Shown: in pieces, positions 1 to 7,767 of the stretch
Position numbering within the stretch: the first letter of the stretch is position 1
How the letters are laid out: every line of letters starts with the position of its first letter
NCBI GenBank assembly: GCA_019057975.1
Contig: JAHLWJ010000103.1
Location: 1-13,772, forward strand
Reading direction: 5' to 3'
DNA from: Promethearchaeota archaeon
GTDB lineage: Archaea > Asgardarchaeota > Lokiarchaeia > Sigynarchaeales > SOKP01
Length of the DNA stretch: 13,772 bases
Notes under the pieces: generated by a model
The model's database searches: none
Seen by the model: only the letters and a program-made list of their open reading frames with translations
What the model was told of the DNA's origin: nothing
Position numbers and translations under genes: made by a program

Positions 1-123
1 TACATTCTTATATTGATTAATTTGGGATTTCTAATAATAGTTATTGAAAGTATTATGGGATTAACAGCCCACTCATACATTTTTCCAATGATCATTTTAT
101 ACTCGTTATTTATCAGTTGCTGA
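1..123 (+). CDS. C-terminal end of a membrane protein (partial, runs off the left edge)
   Basis: Frame 1 is open from the first base to a TGA at 121-123 and gives 40 residues. They are almost entirely hydrophobic: a segment of Leu, Ile, Phe and Val around LILINLGFLIIVI, a short GLTAHSY turn, then a second stretch MIILYSLFI ending in SC. This looks like the last one or two transmembrane helices of an integral membrane protein that begins outside the window. Its stop lies inside the 3' end of the opposite-strand SDR gene, an 11-base tail-to-tail overlap. The family cannot be named from this piece. A chance open frame in AT-rich DNA is possible, but the continuous hydrophobicity argues for a real tail. 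Confidence 0.5.
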   Translation, partial: YILILINLGFLIIVIESIMGLTAHSYIFPMIILYSLFISC

Positions 124-745
124 TCACAGGTGATTGTTGAAGATATTTTGTGTTCTGTACTTGCTTTAGTATAAACTCCGCTAAATCTGCACGAGATATC
201 CGCATCCCCACCTCGCCCTTACCAAGATAGCCGACTCTGAATTCTCCTGATTTTGGGTTATTGTTGAGGGTGGTCAAGCGTAAGATCGTCCAATCTAGAT
301 CGGACTTGCGTACGGTTTCTGCGACACTAATTATCTCTTTGTATGCTGCACGTATCGTAAGCTTAACGAAATTAACTAAAACCTTTGCCTTGAAATCAGG
401 CATGTCGTTCGGATCCTTAGCACTCAAGGTTGAGGTTATAATTAATCTGCGCACACCATATTTATTCATCGCAGTAATAATGTTTTGAATTCCTTGCGTG
501 ATTGGTTTCTCCTTTGAGCCACCTCGTGGTCCCAATACACTAATGACCGCATCTGCACCACTAACTGCATGTTCAATCATCGTTTGGTCAGCTAACTCCC
601 CTTCCACAATCGTTAGGTCTTTATGCATAAAGCTGAGCTTGGATGGGTTACGAACATACGCTACAACATGGATTCCTGCTGCAAGCGCCTGTTCAACAAG
701 TTGTTTACCTGTTCTACCGGTTGCTCCAAAAATAGTGAGTTTCAA
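113..745 (-). CDS. NAD(P)-binding atypical SDR (NmrA / biliverdin reductase B-like)
   Basis: A 210-residue Rossmann-fold protein. The N-terminal beta strand and glycine-rich dinucleotide loop GATGRTG occupy residues 7-13. YVRNPSKL near residue 30 is the usual cofactor-selecting strand and loop, with the Arg typical of NADPH users, and AVISVLGP near residues 66-73 is the second conserved strand. Length and motif order match the short atypical SDRs related to biliverdin reductase B, NmrA-like and YwnB-like proteins, which are NAD(P)H-dependent reductases or redox-sensing proteins. The substrate is unknown. The start codon is TTG (743-745), supported by a GAGG Shine-Dalgarno six bases upstream and a TATA-like box at 780-787. 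The gene looks richer in GC than its flanks and may have been acquired from bacteria. It appears monocistronic, since the nearest upstream gene ends 160 bases away. Confidence 0.85.
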   Translation of the reverse strand: MKLTIFGATGRTGKQLVEQALAAGIHVVAYVRNPSKLSFMHKDLTIVEGELADQTMIEHAVSGADAVISVLGPRGGSKEKPITQGIQNIITAMNKYGVRRLIITSTLSAKDPNDMPDFKAKVLVNFVKLTIRAAYKEIISVAETVRKSDLDWTILRLTTLNNNPKSGEFRVGYLGKGEVGMRISRADLAEFILKQVQNTKYLQQSPVISN

Positions 746-779
746 TTTTTTCCTCTTTTATTTGAATTTTAAAGTTTAA

Positions 780-787
780 TTTTATAA
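780..787 (-). promoter_or_regulatory. TATA-like box of the SDR gene
   Basis: The minus strand reads TTATAAAA here, 34 bases before the TTG start. An archaeal start site about 27 bases from the centre of the box would leave a leader of roughly 10-15 bases, just enough to hold the GAGG ribosome site. The spacing supports both the promoter and the unusual start codon. The AT-rich background makes single TATA matches weak evidence. Confidence 0.45.
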
Positions 788-875
788 TGGAACTTATGAG
801 ATCTTCTAAAAAAATTTGTTTTAATTTTTTAATTTTGTTATAAATATCAGTAAAATTAAGATATAGTAATTTTTA

Positions 876-900
876 AATTTTAAAATAAAATTAAAATGAT
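876..900 (-). terminator. T-rich tract after the ABC operon
   Basis: Immediately beyond the TAA of the last ATPase gene the minus strand carries several T runs (TTTTAATTTTATTTT). Archaeal RNA polymerase terminates at such oligo-T tracts without needing a hairpin. No stem-loop is visible. The call rests on position and composition only. Confidence 0.3.
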
Positions 901-906
901 ATAAAT

Positions 907-1683
907 TTAATTATTAGAGATTATAGTTTCGATAATTTTCCCATCTCGCATTTTAAACATTCTTTCAGCAAGAGCACCAATCATAGGATCGTGAGTGACC
1001 ATTAAAATAGTTTGATTAAGCTCTAAATTAAGTTCTCGAAGTAATTTAACTATTTCCATACCCATTTTAGTATCAAGTTCACCTGTTGGCTCATCAGCGA
1101 TTAAAATGGAAGGTTCATTACATAGAGCTCGTGCAATCGCAACCCTTTGCTGCTCTCCTCCTGAAAGTTCTGAAGGAAGATGATCTTTCTTCTCACTTAA
1201 GCTTACAAGATCAAGAAATTTATTAACATTTCTTTCAATTTCGTGTTTTTTTCTACCTGCAAAAAGCATTGGAAGCTCCACATTCTCATAAGCTGAAAGA
1301 ACTGGTACTAGATTATAAAACTGAAAAATGAAACCAATTTCTTTAAGTCTTAAATTGGTGCGTTGGATATCATTCATATGAGCAACATTTGTTTTATTGA
1401 TGTATACAACCCCACTTGTAGGATTGTCGAGAGCCCCAATCATATTTAAAAGAGTAGTTTTCCCAGAACCTGACGGTCCCATAACTGAAACGAATTCACC
1501 ATTATTAACATCTATGCTGACACCATTTAAGGCCCTAATTTCAATCCCTTCAGTAATATTATAAATTTTAGTTAAATCAAAAGTTTGGATCATTGCATTA
1601 GGATTCATTGATTCGAAGTCTTCAATTTCTTGAAGTACCGAATTTAAAAACTGAATTTCTCTCCTCTTTTTAGTTTTCCCCAT
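907..1683 (-). CDS. ABC transporter ATPase, MacB/LolD type (third gene of operon)
   Basis: A 258-residue nucleotide-binding subunit for the FtsX-type permease encoded upstream in the same operon. Walker A GPSGSGKTT is at 69-77, the Q-loop Gln near 121 in FQFYNL, the signature LSGGEQQR at 173-180, Walker B ILIADEPT at 193-200 with the catalytic Glu, the D-loop GELD at 201-204, and the switch His at 231. FQFYNLxPxLxAYENVELP is characteristic of the MacB/LolD/FtsE-like branch that drives mechanotransmission rather than ordinary import. About 30 charged residues precede the ATPase fold. Met31 is an alternative start, but the first ATG has an excellent GGAGGT site seven bases upstream, so the extension is probably real. 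Only 16 bases separate it from the preceding ATPase gene. All catalytic motifs are intact. Confidence 0.93.
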   Translation of the reverse strand: MGKTKKRREIQFLNSVLQEIEDFESMNPNAMIQTFDLTKIYNITEGIEIRALNGVSIDVNNGEFVSVMGPSGSGKTTLLNMIGALDNPTSGVVYINKTNVAHMNDIQRTNLRLKEIGFIFQFYNLVPVLSAYENVELPMLFAGRKKHEIERNVNKFLDLVSLSEKKDHLPSELSGGEQQRVAIARALCNEPSILIADEPTGELDTKMGMEIVKLLRELNLELNQTILMVTHDPMIGALAERMFKMRDGKIIETIISNN

Positions 1684-1699
1684 CTTTTATACCTCCAAG

Positions 1700-2482
1700 C
1701 TAGAATCTATATATTTCTTCAATTGGCATTCCTCCATTTTTTTCATCAGTAAATTCTCCATCTGTAAGTCTTATAATTCTATCTGCTACTTCTGCAATTC
1801 TTCTATTATGGGTAACCATTATAATTGATTCCCCAGCATTCTTTAAATCAAGGAACAACTTTATAATACTGGTTGTTGTTTCAGTGTCGAGCTCTCCGGT
1901 AGGTTCATCAGCAAGAATAATAAGGGGGTCATTAACTAAAGCCCTCGCTATTGTGACTCTTTGTTGTTCTCCACCAGACATCTGTGCTGGTAGATGATGC
2001 ATCCGTTCCTCTAATCCAACCCGCTTTAAAAGATTTGTAACTTTTTCTTTTCGAATATTCGAATCCTTTTTATCTAAAATCATGGGAAGTTCCACGTTCT
2101 CATATGCTGTAAGAATTGGAAAAAGATTATAGAATTGAAAAATTAGTCCAATCTTATTCAATCGCATTTTTTTGTGTTGTTTGTTAGTCATTAGCATTAT
2201 ATCAAGTCCCATTCCTTCAGCATTAACATTATAGATGATTTTACCTGAATCTGGGTAATCAAGCGCTCCTAAACAATTTATCAAAGTTGTTTTCCCTGAA
2301 CCAGAAGGACCTACGATTGCAATAAATTCACCTTTCCTAATTGTAAGATTAACTCTATTCAAGGCTGTGATTGTGGAATTAGCTATTCTGTAAGTTTTAG
2401 TGAGATCCTTTACAATAAGAATTATATCGGGGTCAATTCTAACCGCTTTTGCCGTTGCTCTTCTTTCTTTATTCATCCTCAT
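1700..2482 (-). CDS. ABC transporter ATPase, MacB/LolD type (second gene of operon)
   Basis: A 260-residue paralogue of the following ATPase. Walker A GPSGSGKTT is at 58-66, the Q-loop Gln near 116 in FQFYNL, the signature MSGGEQQR at 168-175, Walker B LIILADEPT at 187-195 with Glu, the D-loop GELD after it, and the switch His at 225. The two ATPases clearly share an ancestor but differ throughout. They also have different N-terminal extensions, so they may pair as a heterodimer on the two halves of the permease. The start has a GAGG site four bases upstream; a second ATG two codons later is equally possible. It lies 63 bases after the permease stop and 16 bases before the next ATPase. A C-terminal tail (about residues 245-260) follows the fold. 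Confidence 0.93.
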   Translation of the reverse strand: MRMNKERRATAKAVRIDPDIILIVKDLTKTYRIANSTITALNRVNLTIRKGEFIAIVGPSGSGKTTLINCLGALDYPDSGKIIYNVNAEGMGLDIMLMTNKQHKKMRLNKIGLIFQFYNLFPILTAYENVELPMILDKKDSNIRKEKVTNLLKRVGLEERMHHLPAQMSGGEQQRVTIARALVNDPLIILADEPTGELDTETTTSIIKLFLDLKNAGESIIMVTHNRRIAEVADRIIRLTDGEFTDEKNGGMPIEEIYRF

Positions 2483-2545
2483 TTTGCCTCATCTTTTTCT
2501 TTTTCACTGACATTTCCTAAACTTCTTTTAAATTATTAATATCAA

Positions 2546-5500
2546 CTATCGCGTTCTCACCGCGTCTACTATATTCAAGTTTGCTGCCCATTTTGCCGGA
2601 TATCGTGACCCCAGAATTACAGTAATTAAAACTATTGCTACAACACTAAAAATAGTTATCCAAGGTATCGTCCAAGTAACAGTTAGAAACCCTCCTGTGG
2701 GCATCGCGTTGACCATTAGAGAGCCCATAACTAAACCTCCAAATATACCTGTAATCACGCCAAGGAGTGCTAGAATCAGAGTTTCGCCAGAAATTGAGCG
2801 TATCACGCCTTTTTTACTTAGCCCTATCGACCTCAGCATTCCAATCTCTCTTCTACGTGCCATTGTTGTTAGTAAACTGTGTAGAGTAAGGCCAATCATG
2901 GCTATTATTATAGAAAAGATAAGCAATCCATTTGTTATGAAGGTCATTAAATTAAGTATAGTACTAAAAGTGGAACTTATAAAAGATTTTGTTAATGAAA
3001 ATAGAATAAGATAACCTCGATCTTGGATGTAATTGATAATTATTTCTGAGACATCTTCATCGTGCGCTCCTTCTTCCAACCAGGTAAACCAATCATAAAC
3101 ATTTGTCCTTATGGCAAGATATAAACTTTTTAGGTCTATTATTGACCAATTTCCCTCTACCGATAGATCTTGCAATAACAAGTCTTTATAAGTTGATATA
3201 TTTTCGGGGTGATCACAGTGAATAAGTACTGAAGTTATCACATCATTAGAATAATCGGATCCTCTATAATCAGGATATACAACATTTCTGGCTTTTTCGT
3301 AATTTAAGTAGATTGAATTTCCACTAATATCATATCCCGTTTCAAAACCAGCAAACCAATTGAATTTTTCTGTATTATATAATGTGGGTGCTTCAATAAT
3401 TCCTATAATTTCAAATTTTGGCCATGTTGAGGGATCTATTGAATAAGCCGATCTTGCTACTCCAAATTTAAGATTATCAATAGTTAAATTATAGTTATTA
3501 GAGTATGTGGAATTATGACCTACAATTCTTAATTTGATATTATTCATTGGATCAACATATATGTGGTTTAGATCGAAAGTAAAAGAATTACTAGTCTCAA
3601 CAATGTTTTTTATGGAGCCTAATTTTTCAAATGTATTAGTGTAAACATTAAATGCTTCCAAATCAAGCTCATCAACAGTGGAATTTAGTGATGTTTCAAT
3701 TGTAACATTGATAGCCTTATAAATATAAGGTGTAAACAAACTTGTTGTAAGATTAAACGCAAGCCACTCTTGGTTACTCACAATTGATAGGTATATATCA
3801 TCAGAGAGTAATAAATCAGCTGTACTACCTGAGATTGCGCTATAGTTATTCAAATCAAGTGCCGTAATGTATGGAAAATTTCCTGCGTAAATAGTATCTA
3901 ATATAAATTCTTGTGGAAAAATGGTTATGTTATCACCGATTCCTATTGTAGGATTGAGCTTCATGAATGTTTCATCGACTACACATACATTTTGGGTAGT
4001 GTTTAGAAGTTCTTCCATAGTTTCTCCAAAAAATCCAGAACTTTTGTTAACAAGAGTATTATTTCCAAAATAAGAATCAGATTTTAGCTTTCCGCTTGAA
4101 TTTGTATGAATTCCTGTGACTGAAGTTGTATAGTCAAGTATTGAGGCGTTAAATGATGTAAGTGTAAAGTAATCCATTCTTGTAGTATAATAATCAATTC
4201 CGTTAATGCCATTAAGTATCCCCTCAACAGTTGAGAAATTAAACCAATTGGTCTGAACCAAATCTAACATAGGATTCCCAGTTTGAGTTAATTGTCTGAA
4301 TACCATATCGGTTCCTCCACCAGGTAGCTTTTTATTTGCAATCTCCTCGTAACTCTCCCAAGAAATAAACATATTATAAGTTTTACCTCCGCTTTGAAAT
4401 CCAAGGATATCAAGAGATGAAAATCCTTGAAGAGTACTAATAATAGCTATAACACTCATATTTACTATAACTGTATCTTCTTGTACATTATAGTCATTAC
4501 CATTAAGAATTGCAGTTAAATTTGCATAACTAATACCCAAGGAAAATTTTACAGATATTTCTTCGCCTACTTCAATGTTATAATCATTAGCAAAATTTTC
4601 CTCGATAACAATATTATTACCATCTTTGATTTCATCCATCATTTCACCAAGAGTCATTGTATTAGGGGAATTTATAACAGTAGTCAGATGTTCTTTAACC
4701 TTATCTGTGTCTAATACATTTATTGTAATAGAGCTATTATAATCACTATCAAGTAAGCTATGGCCAATCCAGTCACTTTCTATTTGAACTTGTGCATTTT
4801 GATGACTTACACCCATAACATCTTCTACTCCTGTCTGGTCTATTAGCCCATTTTCAAAATCCCTAGGGGTATTAAATGTATATACTCGAATATCCGCACC
4901 CATAAAGTCGTTGACAGTAGTAAACACTCCTGCTCTCATAGAATCCATCATAACGCTCATTCCTATAAGAAAGCTAGTTGTTAAAGCGATCATTACAAAA
5001 GTAAGAGCCGTTCTCTTTCGATGCCTTAAAATATTCTTTTCAGTTAATAATTTTGTCTTCCGAAGATATAGAGAAAACAAGAATACAAAGGCTTTATTAA
5101 ATGGTTTTAGGCTAAGTGCTAATACCCAAATAATCCCAAACAAGATTAGAATGGGGGAAAACATCGATATTATCATATCTTCACCTCCTTCGGGTATGCC
5201 AAATCCAGTAAACTCGAAGTCGACTGTTCCAGAAGATGAAAACGTGAGCCAAAAACCTAAGACAATAAGCAAACTTCCTAAAAGAAAGAAAAGCAGTCTT
5301 CTCCAATATTGCTTTTTCTCCCTTTTAGACTTTTTTTCGATTGGATTTAAACACTCTATAATTGGTTTTCGACTTGCTTTCCAACTAGGGTAAATTGAAG
5401 CTATAAGGCAAGAAATCAGTCCAATTATAAATGTAAGTATTAGTGTTGATGGGTATAATGCAATTTGAAAACCTGAAATTGAAAATCCACCTAGTTGCGA

Positions 5501-6700
5501 TGCTATACCCTGAATACCCTCAATTGTTACTGTAAATATTACTTGCGATATTAGGAGAGAAAGTAGAGTTCCAATTGATGCTCCAATCAACCCCATTACT
5601 GTACCTTGAGTTAGGAACAACTTAAATGTTTCAGATTTAGATGCTCCTATTGCTTGAAACATACCTGTTTCGTACTCTTGTTCTTTTTTAATAATATTAA
5701 AAATATTCATCATCAAAATGACAGAAAGTACTAATGCAATAATCCCAAACATCAAAAACATGGTACTCATAATATTCATTGTAGTTTCTATCATCACTAA
5801 ATCGTCTGATTTTAAATCATTAACTCTCCAATCTCTATCATCATTAAGTGCATCTAAATTAGTTGAGATTTCTTCAAAAACGGATGAAATGCTGTATATA
5901 TCGTCAACACCCACAACACCTAGATTATATTCACCGGAATGATCTTTTGAACCATCTACAAGTTCATGTGTATTATTTATATTTGCAAATATCCCTGGTC
6001 GTCCTAAATTCGTTGAAAAACCTAATGATTCTGCATCAAAATCGCGTGCTTCGCCAAGGTCTCGTATGATAGCAACTACAGTATATTCAAGCCATGTTCC
6101 TGTATCTAAAGGATTGTACCCTAGCTCTGTCCCGTTTACAGGGAAAACCCATACACTATCACCTGCGTCAAGATCTTTACTTAATTGAATCTTTAATGCT
6201 TCCGAAATAACCAAAACCTTTTCATTGTTAATTGGATCAACATACTCAAGAAGCTCTTCAATTGAATCTCCTCCACTAACTGAATCTAGTATATATGGAC
6301 TCGCACCCAATTTAGATTCATCTGGATCTTGATGATCAATACCATATATCTCGGTTCTAGTACTGTTATCTACTTGGTTTCCAGCATCAGTTACGCTAAC
6401 GAAAATATTAAATCCAGAGATTCTATACGCTAGAGAATCAACGTGTTGTACATTCTCTATTTCATCATTAATTTCATTGGGATCAAACCAACCATCAGTA
6501 CTATTTGCTGATTTTATGAGAATGTCTGCTGTGCCCATTTGTTCATCAATAGTACCTAACATCATTACTTCGAATGAATCGGAGACGATCATTACACCCC
6601 CAAACAAAGCAACACTAATGACAAGGGTTATTGTTGTTAAAATATAGCGTACTTTACGTCTTTTCATGTTACGTAATGCGATTTTTAATATTACACCCAT
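2546..6700 (-). CDS. Giant two-unit FtsX/MacB-type ABC permease
   Basis: 1384 residues, with two MacB-like units in one chain and about ten predicted membrane helices. Unit 1: helix 18-40, extracytoplasmic domain about 44-305, then helices near 310-334, 362-390 and 412-440. Two linking helices lie near 467-487 and 509-531. Unit 2: helix 565-586, a very large extracytoplasmic domain about 590-1245, then helices near 1249-1277, 1302-1332 and 1345-1365. FtsX-domain hallmarks follow the second helix of each unit: MFQAIGASKSETFKL (347-361) and MLRSIGLSKKGVIR (1288-1301). N-x-S/T sequons are numerous and confined to the predicted outside domains, most in the second. Residues about 960-1090 read like a beta-sandwich carbohydrate-binding insert. 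Such proteins use ATP to move or extract envelope substrates rather than import solutes; the substrate is unknown. The ATG at 6700 has a GAGGA site. It is the first gene of the operon. Confidence 0.9.
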   Translation of the reverse strand: MGVILKIALRNMKRRKVRYILTTITLVISVALFGGVMIVSDSFEVMMLGTIDEQMGTADILIKSANSTDGWFDPNEINDEIENVQHVDSLAYRISGFNIFVSVTDAGNQVDNSTRTEIYGIDHQDPDESKLGASPYILDSVSGGDSIEELLEYVDPINNEKVLVISEALKIQLSKDLDAGDSVWVFPVNGTELGYNPLDTGTWLEYTVVAIIRDLGEARDFDAESLGFSTNLGRPGIFANINNTHELVDGSKDHSGEYNLGVVGVDDIYSISSVFEEISTNLDALNDDRDWRVNDLKSDDLVMIETTMNIMSTMFLMFGIIALVLSVILMMNIFNIIKKEQEYETGMFQAIGASKSETFKLFLTQGTVMGLIGASIGTLLSLLISQVIFTVTIEGIQGIASQLGGFSISGFQIALYPSTLILTFIIGLISCLIASIYPSWKASRKPIIECLNPIEKKSKREKKQYWRRLLFFLLGSLLIVLGFWLTFSSSGTVDFEFTGFGIPEGGEDMIISMFSPILILFGIIWVLALSLKPFNKAFVFLFSLYLRKTKLLTEKNILRHRKRTALTFVMIALTTSFLIGMSVMMDSMRAGVFTTVNDFMGADIRVYTFNTPRDFENGLIDQTGVEDVMGVSHQNAQVQIESDWIGHSLLDSDYNSSITINVLDTDKVKEHLTTVINSPNTMTLGEMMDEIKDGNNIVIEENFANDYNIEVGEEISVKFSLGISYANLTAILNGNDYNVQEDTVIVNMSVIAIISTLQGFSSLDILGFQSGGKTYNMFISWESYEEIANKKLPGGGTDMVFRQLTQTGNPMLDLVQTNWFNFSTVEGILNGINGIDYYTTRMDYFTLTSFNASILDYTTSVTGIHTNSSGKLKSDSYFGNNTLVNKSSGFFGETMEELLNTTQNVCVVDETFMKLNPTIGIGDNITIFPQEFILDTIYAGNFPYITALDLNNYSAISGSTADLLLSDDIYLSIVSNQEWLAFNLTTSLFTPYIYKAINVTIETSLNSTVDELDLEAFNVYTNTFEKLGSIKNIVETSNSFTFDLNHIYVDPMNNIKLRIVGHNSTYSNNYNLTIDNLKFGVARSAYSIDPSTWPKFEIIGIIEAPTLYNTEKFNWFAGFETGYDISGNSIYLNYEKARNVVYPDYRGSDYSNDVITSVLIHCDHPENISTYKDLLLQDLSVEGNWSIIDLKSLYLAIRTNVYDWFTWLEEGAHDEDVSEIIINYIQDRGYLILFSLTKSFISSTFSTILNLMTFITNGLLIFSIIIAMIGLTLHSLLTTMARRREIGMLRSIGLSKKGVIRSISGETLILALLGVITGIFGGLVMGSLMVNAMPTGGFLTVTWTIPWITIFSVVAIVLITVILGSRYPAKWAANLNIVDAVRTR

Positions 6701-6788
6701 ATTCCTCTTTTCTCGTTGGTAGTTTTTATTTAAAATTCTAAAAGAAAAATCGAAAAATTTGACACTTCATTCTTAAAATAATTGATAA

Positions 6789-6796
6789 TTTATAAA
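6789..6796 (-). promoter_or_regulatory. TATA-like box of the permease-ATPase operon
   Basis: TTTATAAA, palindromic and therefore readable on either strand, about 90 bases before the permease ATG. A start site near 6766 would give a leader of about 65 bases. The putative PadR operator abuts its upstream edge, where TFB would contact the BRE, so bound repressor could block pre-initiation complex assembly. This is inferred from spacing. Confidence 0.4.
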
Positions 6797-6817
6797 TATG
6801 TCAGACTTCAACATATC
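6796..6817. promoter_or_regulatory. Putative PadR operator upstream of the permease operon
   Basis: An inverted repeat ATATGT - 9 bases - ACATAT (6796-6801 and 6811-6816). The form ATGT-spacer-ACAT is what PadR-family dimers typically recognise. The same 22-base arrangement, ATATGTC-N8-ACATnTC, recurs at 7414-7435 before padR, with 15 of 22 positions identical. A further inverted copy, GACATAT, lies at 6825-6831 and forms a perfect 7-base dyad with 6796-6802. Confidence 0.5.
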
Positions 6818-6852
6818 ATATTCCGACATATATCAGCAAGTTGAAAGTATTA

Positions 6853-7389
6853 TTAGCTAGCTTTAAGCTTTGCTAATTTTTTCTCCATCTCAACTTTATT
6901 TTTTTCAAAAATTTTTAAAACTAGATTCAACATTTCTATACGTCTGTTGATGATTTCGATTTTTTCTTTATCAGATTTATTCATTAGAATATTTTGTTGG
7001 AAAGATTGGTTGAAAAGATGATTAGGGATGTTCTTGATGCTAGTAACTGCTGAAATCATACTTAATAATGATAAATTCATTTCTTGCTGTTTTTCTACTA
7101 ATTTATTTAAGATTTCTTTGCCTTTTCTGGTTAGGGAATACTCTTTACTTTCCCTTTTCCCCGTTTTCTTCTCTTCATATTCAACTAATCCTTTTTCTGT
7201 AAGATTGGAAAGGTATGGATATATTGTTGAATTTGTTGGCTGCCATTCACCAAAAGTATCCTCAGAAATTAATTTCATTAGCTTATAACCATTAGCTGGT
7301 TCTTTTTCAAGGGCTAATAAAATTAGCATACTTATATAACCACTTTTCATTGAATTTTCAATATTCTCAATATATTTATCTGTGCTCAT
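6853..7389 (-). CDS. PadR-family transcriptional regulator
   Basis: 178 residues. The N-terminal winged helix-turn-helix of PadR covers about 17-95: GYISMLILLALEKEPANGYKL, the recognition-helix region PTNSTIYPYLSNLTEKGLV at 51-69, and the wing YEEKKTGKRESKEYSLTRKG. The C-terminal half (about 100-176) is helical and charged, as expected for the coiled-coil dimerisation arm of PadR subfamily 1. PadR proteins repress transporters or stress genes and release DNA on binding a small hydrophobic ligand. The gene lies immediately upstream of the ABC permease operon on the same strand, with 152 bases between them holding the operon promoter, so the transporter is the natural target. No clear Shine-Dalgarno precedes the ATG. 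A TATA-like sequence at 7409-7416 would allow a leaderless transcript; another lies at 7457-7465. Confidence 0.92.
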   Translation of the reverse strand: MSTDKYIENIENSMKSGYISMLILLALEKEPANGYKLMKLISEDTFGEWQPTNSTIYPYLSNLTEKGLVEYEEKKTGKRESKEYSLTRKGKEILNKLVEKQQEMNLSLLSMISAVTSIKNIPNHLFNQSFQQNILMNKSDKEKIEIINRRIEMLNLVLKIFEKNKVEMEKKLAKLKAS

Positions 7390-7413
7390 AGTATATACTT
7401 TATTTTTTTTTTA

Positions 7414-7435
7414 ATATGTCGAATATTTACATGTC
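7414..7435. promoter_or_regulatory. Putative PadR operator in the padR promoter
   Basis: ATATGT - 9 bases - ACATGT, the second copy of the ATATGTC-N8-ACATnTC pattern found before the permease operon. It lies 25-46 bases upstream of the padR ATG, over the predicted core promoter or start site on the minus strand. This is the position expected for autorepression. Basis: the repeated motif is seen, and the binding by PadR is inferred. Confidence 0.5.
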
Positions 7436-7456
7436 TAATACGGGAATAATTTTTTG

Positions 7457-7465
7457 TATTTAAAA
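7457..7465 (-). promoter_or_regulatory. Possible TATA box of padR
   Basis: The minus strand reads TTTTAAATA. A start site about 27 bases on would fall near 7434, inside the putative operator, and leave a leader of about 45 bases. An alternative box, CATATTAAAA (around 7408-7417), would give a leaderless mRNA. With no ribosome site visible, either is possible. Confidence 0.3.
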
Positions 7466-7468
7466 TTT

Positions 7469-7689
7469 ATGAACGATAAGAGTTCGCTTGAAAATATTAA
7501 CAGATTATTATATACATATGTAATAAATGACCTTTTTATGGTACAGATGAAAACTTGGCAGATATTTTATCGAAAATTCAAGATGCTACTTATAATGGTC
7601 GCAATAAGTTTGTAAGAAAATGGACAGAAAAGTTTGGTATTAGTGGAAGATTAGAAAATCCACTGGGCAGAAATATTCTAGACAAATAA
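7469..7689 (+). pseudogene. Small plus-strand gene interrupted by a one-base frameshift
   Basis: An ATG at 7469 opens a frame reading MNDKSSLENINRLLY and TYVINDLF, up to a T5 run at 7533-7537. Past the run that frame degenerates and stops at 7613-7615. The neighbouring frame is then open, reading YGTDENLADILSKIQD, later RKWTEKFGISGR and finally NPLGRNILDK, with TAA at 7687-7689. One extra T in the run would join the halves into a soluble protein of about 73 residues with ordinary composition. The second frame has no ATG of its own. The product is not recognised. It is divergent from padR, and its start lies within the padR promoter region. It may be a real decaying gene, two ends of a larger gene, or an intact gene with a homopolymer sequencing error. 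Confidence 0.4.
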
Positions 7690-7745
7690 AATATTATTCA
7701 TGTAAACAGATTTCTACATTTTTCTCTATTACATCTCGATACCAA

Positions 7746-7767
7746 AGAGAGCTTTTCTCTAATTTTT
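7746..7767. terminator. Weak hairpin plus T run
   Basis: AGAGA (7746-7750), a 5-base loop and TCTCT (7756-7760), followed on the plus strand by AATTTTT. It lies between the plus-strand fragment ending at 7689 and the minus-strand GH4 stop at 7766, so it could end plus-strand transcription. The 5-bp stem is short and chance is quite possible. Confidence 0.2.

Noticed and set aside
800..900. Possible small RNA in the AT-rich gap
   Set aside because: Low-complexity A/T sequence with no stable stem or conserved motif; a promoter and T-rich terminator explain it adequately.
4911..5393. 160-residue plus-strand open frame
   Set aside because: It lies wholly antisense inside the giant permease, has no ribosome site and reads as a mirror of membrane-protein codons.
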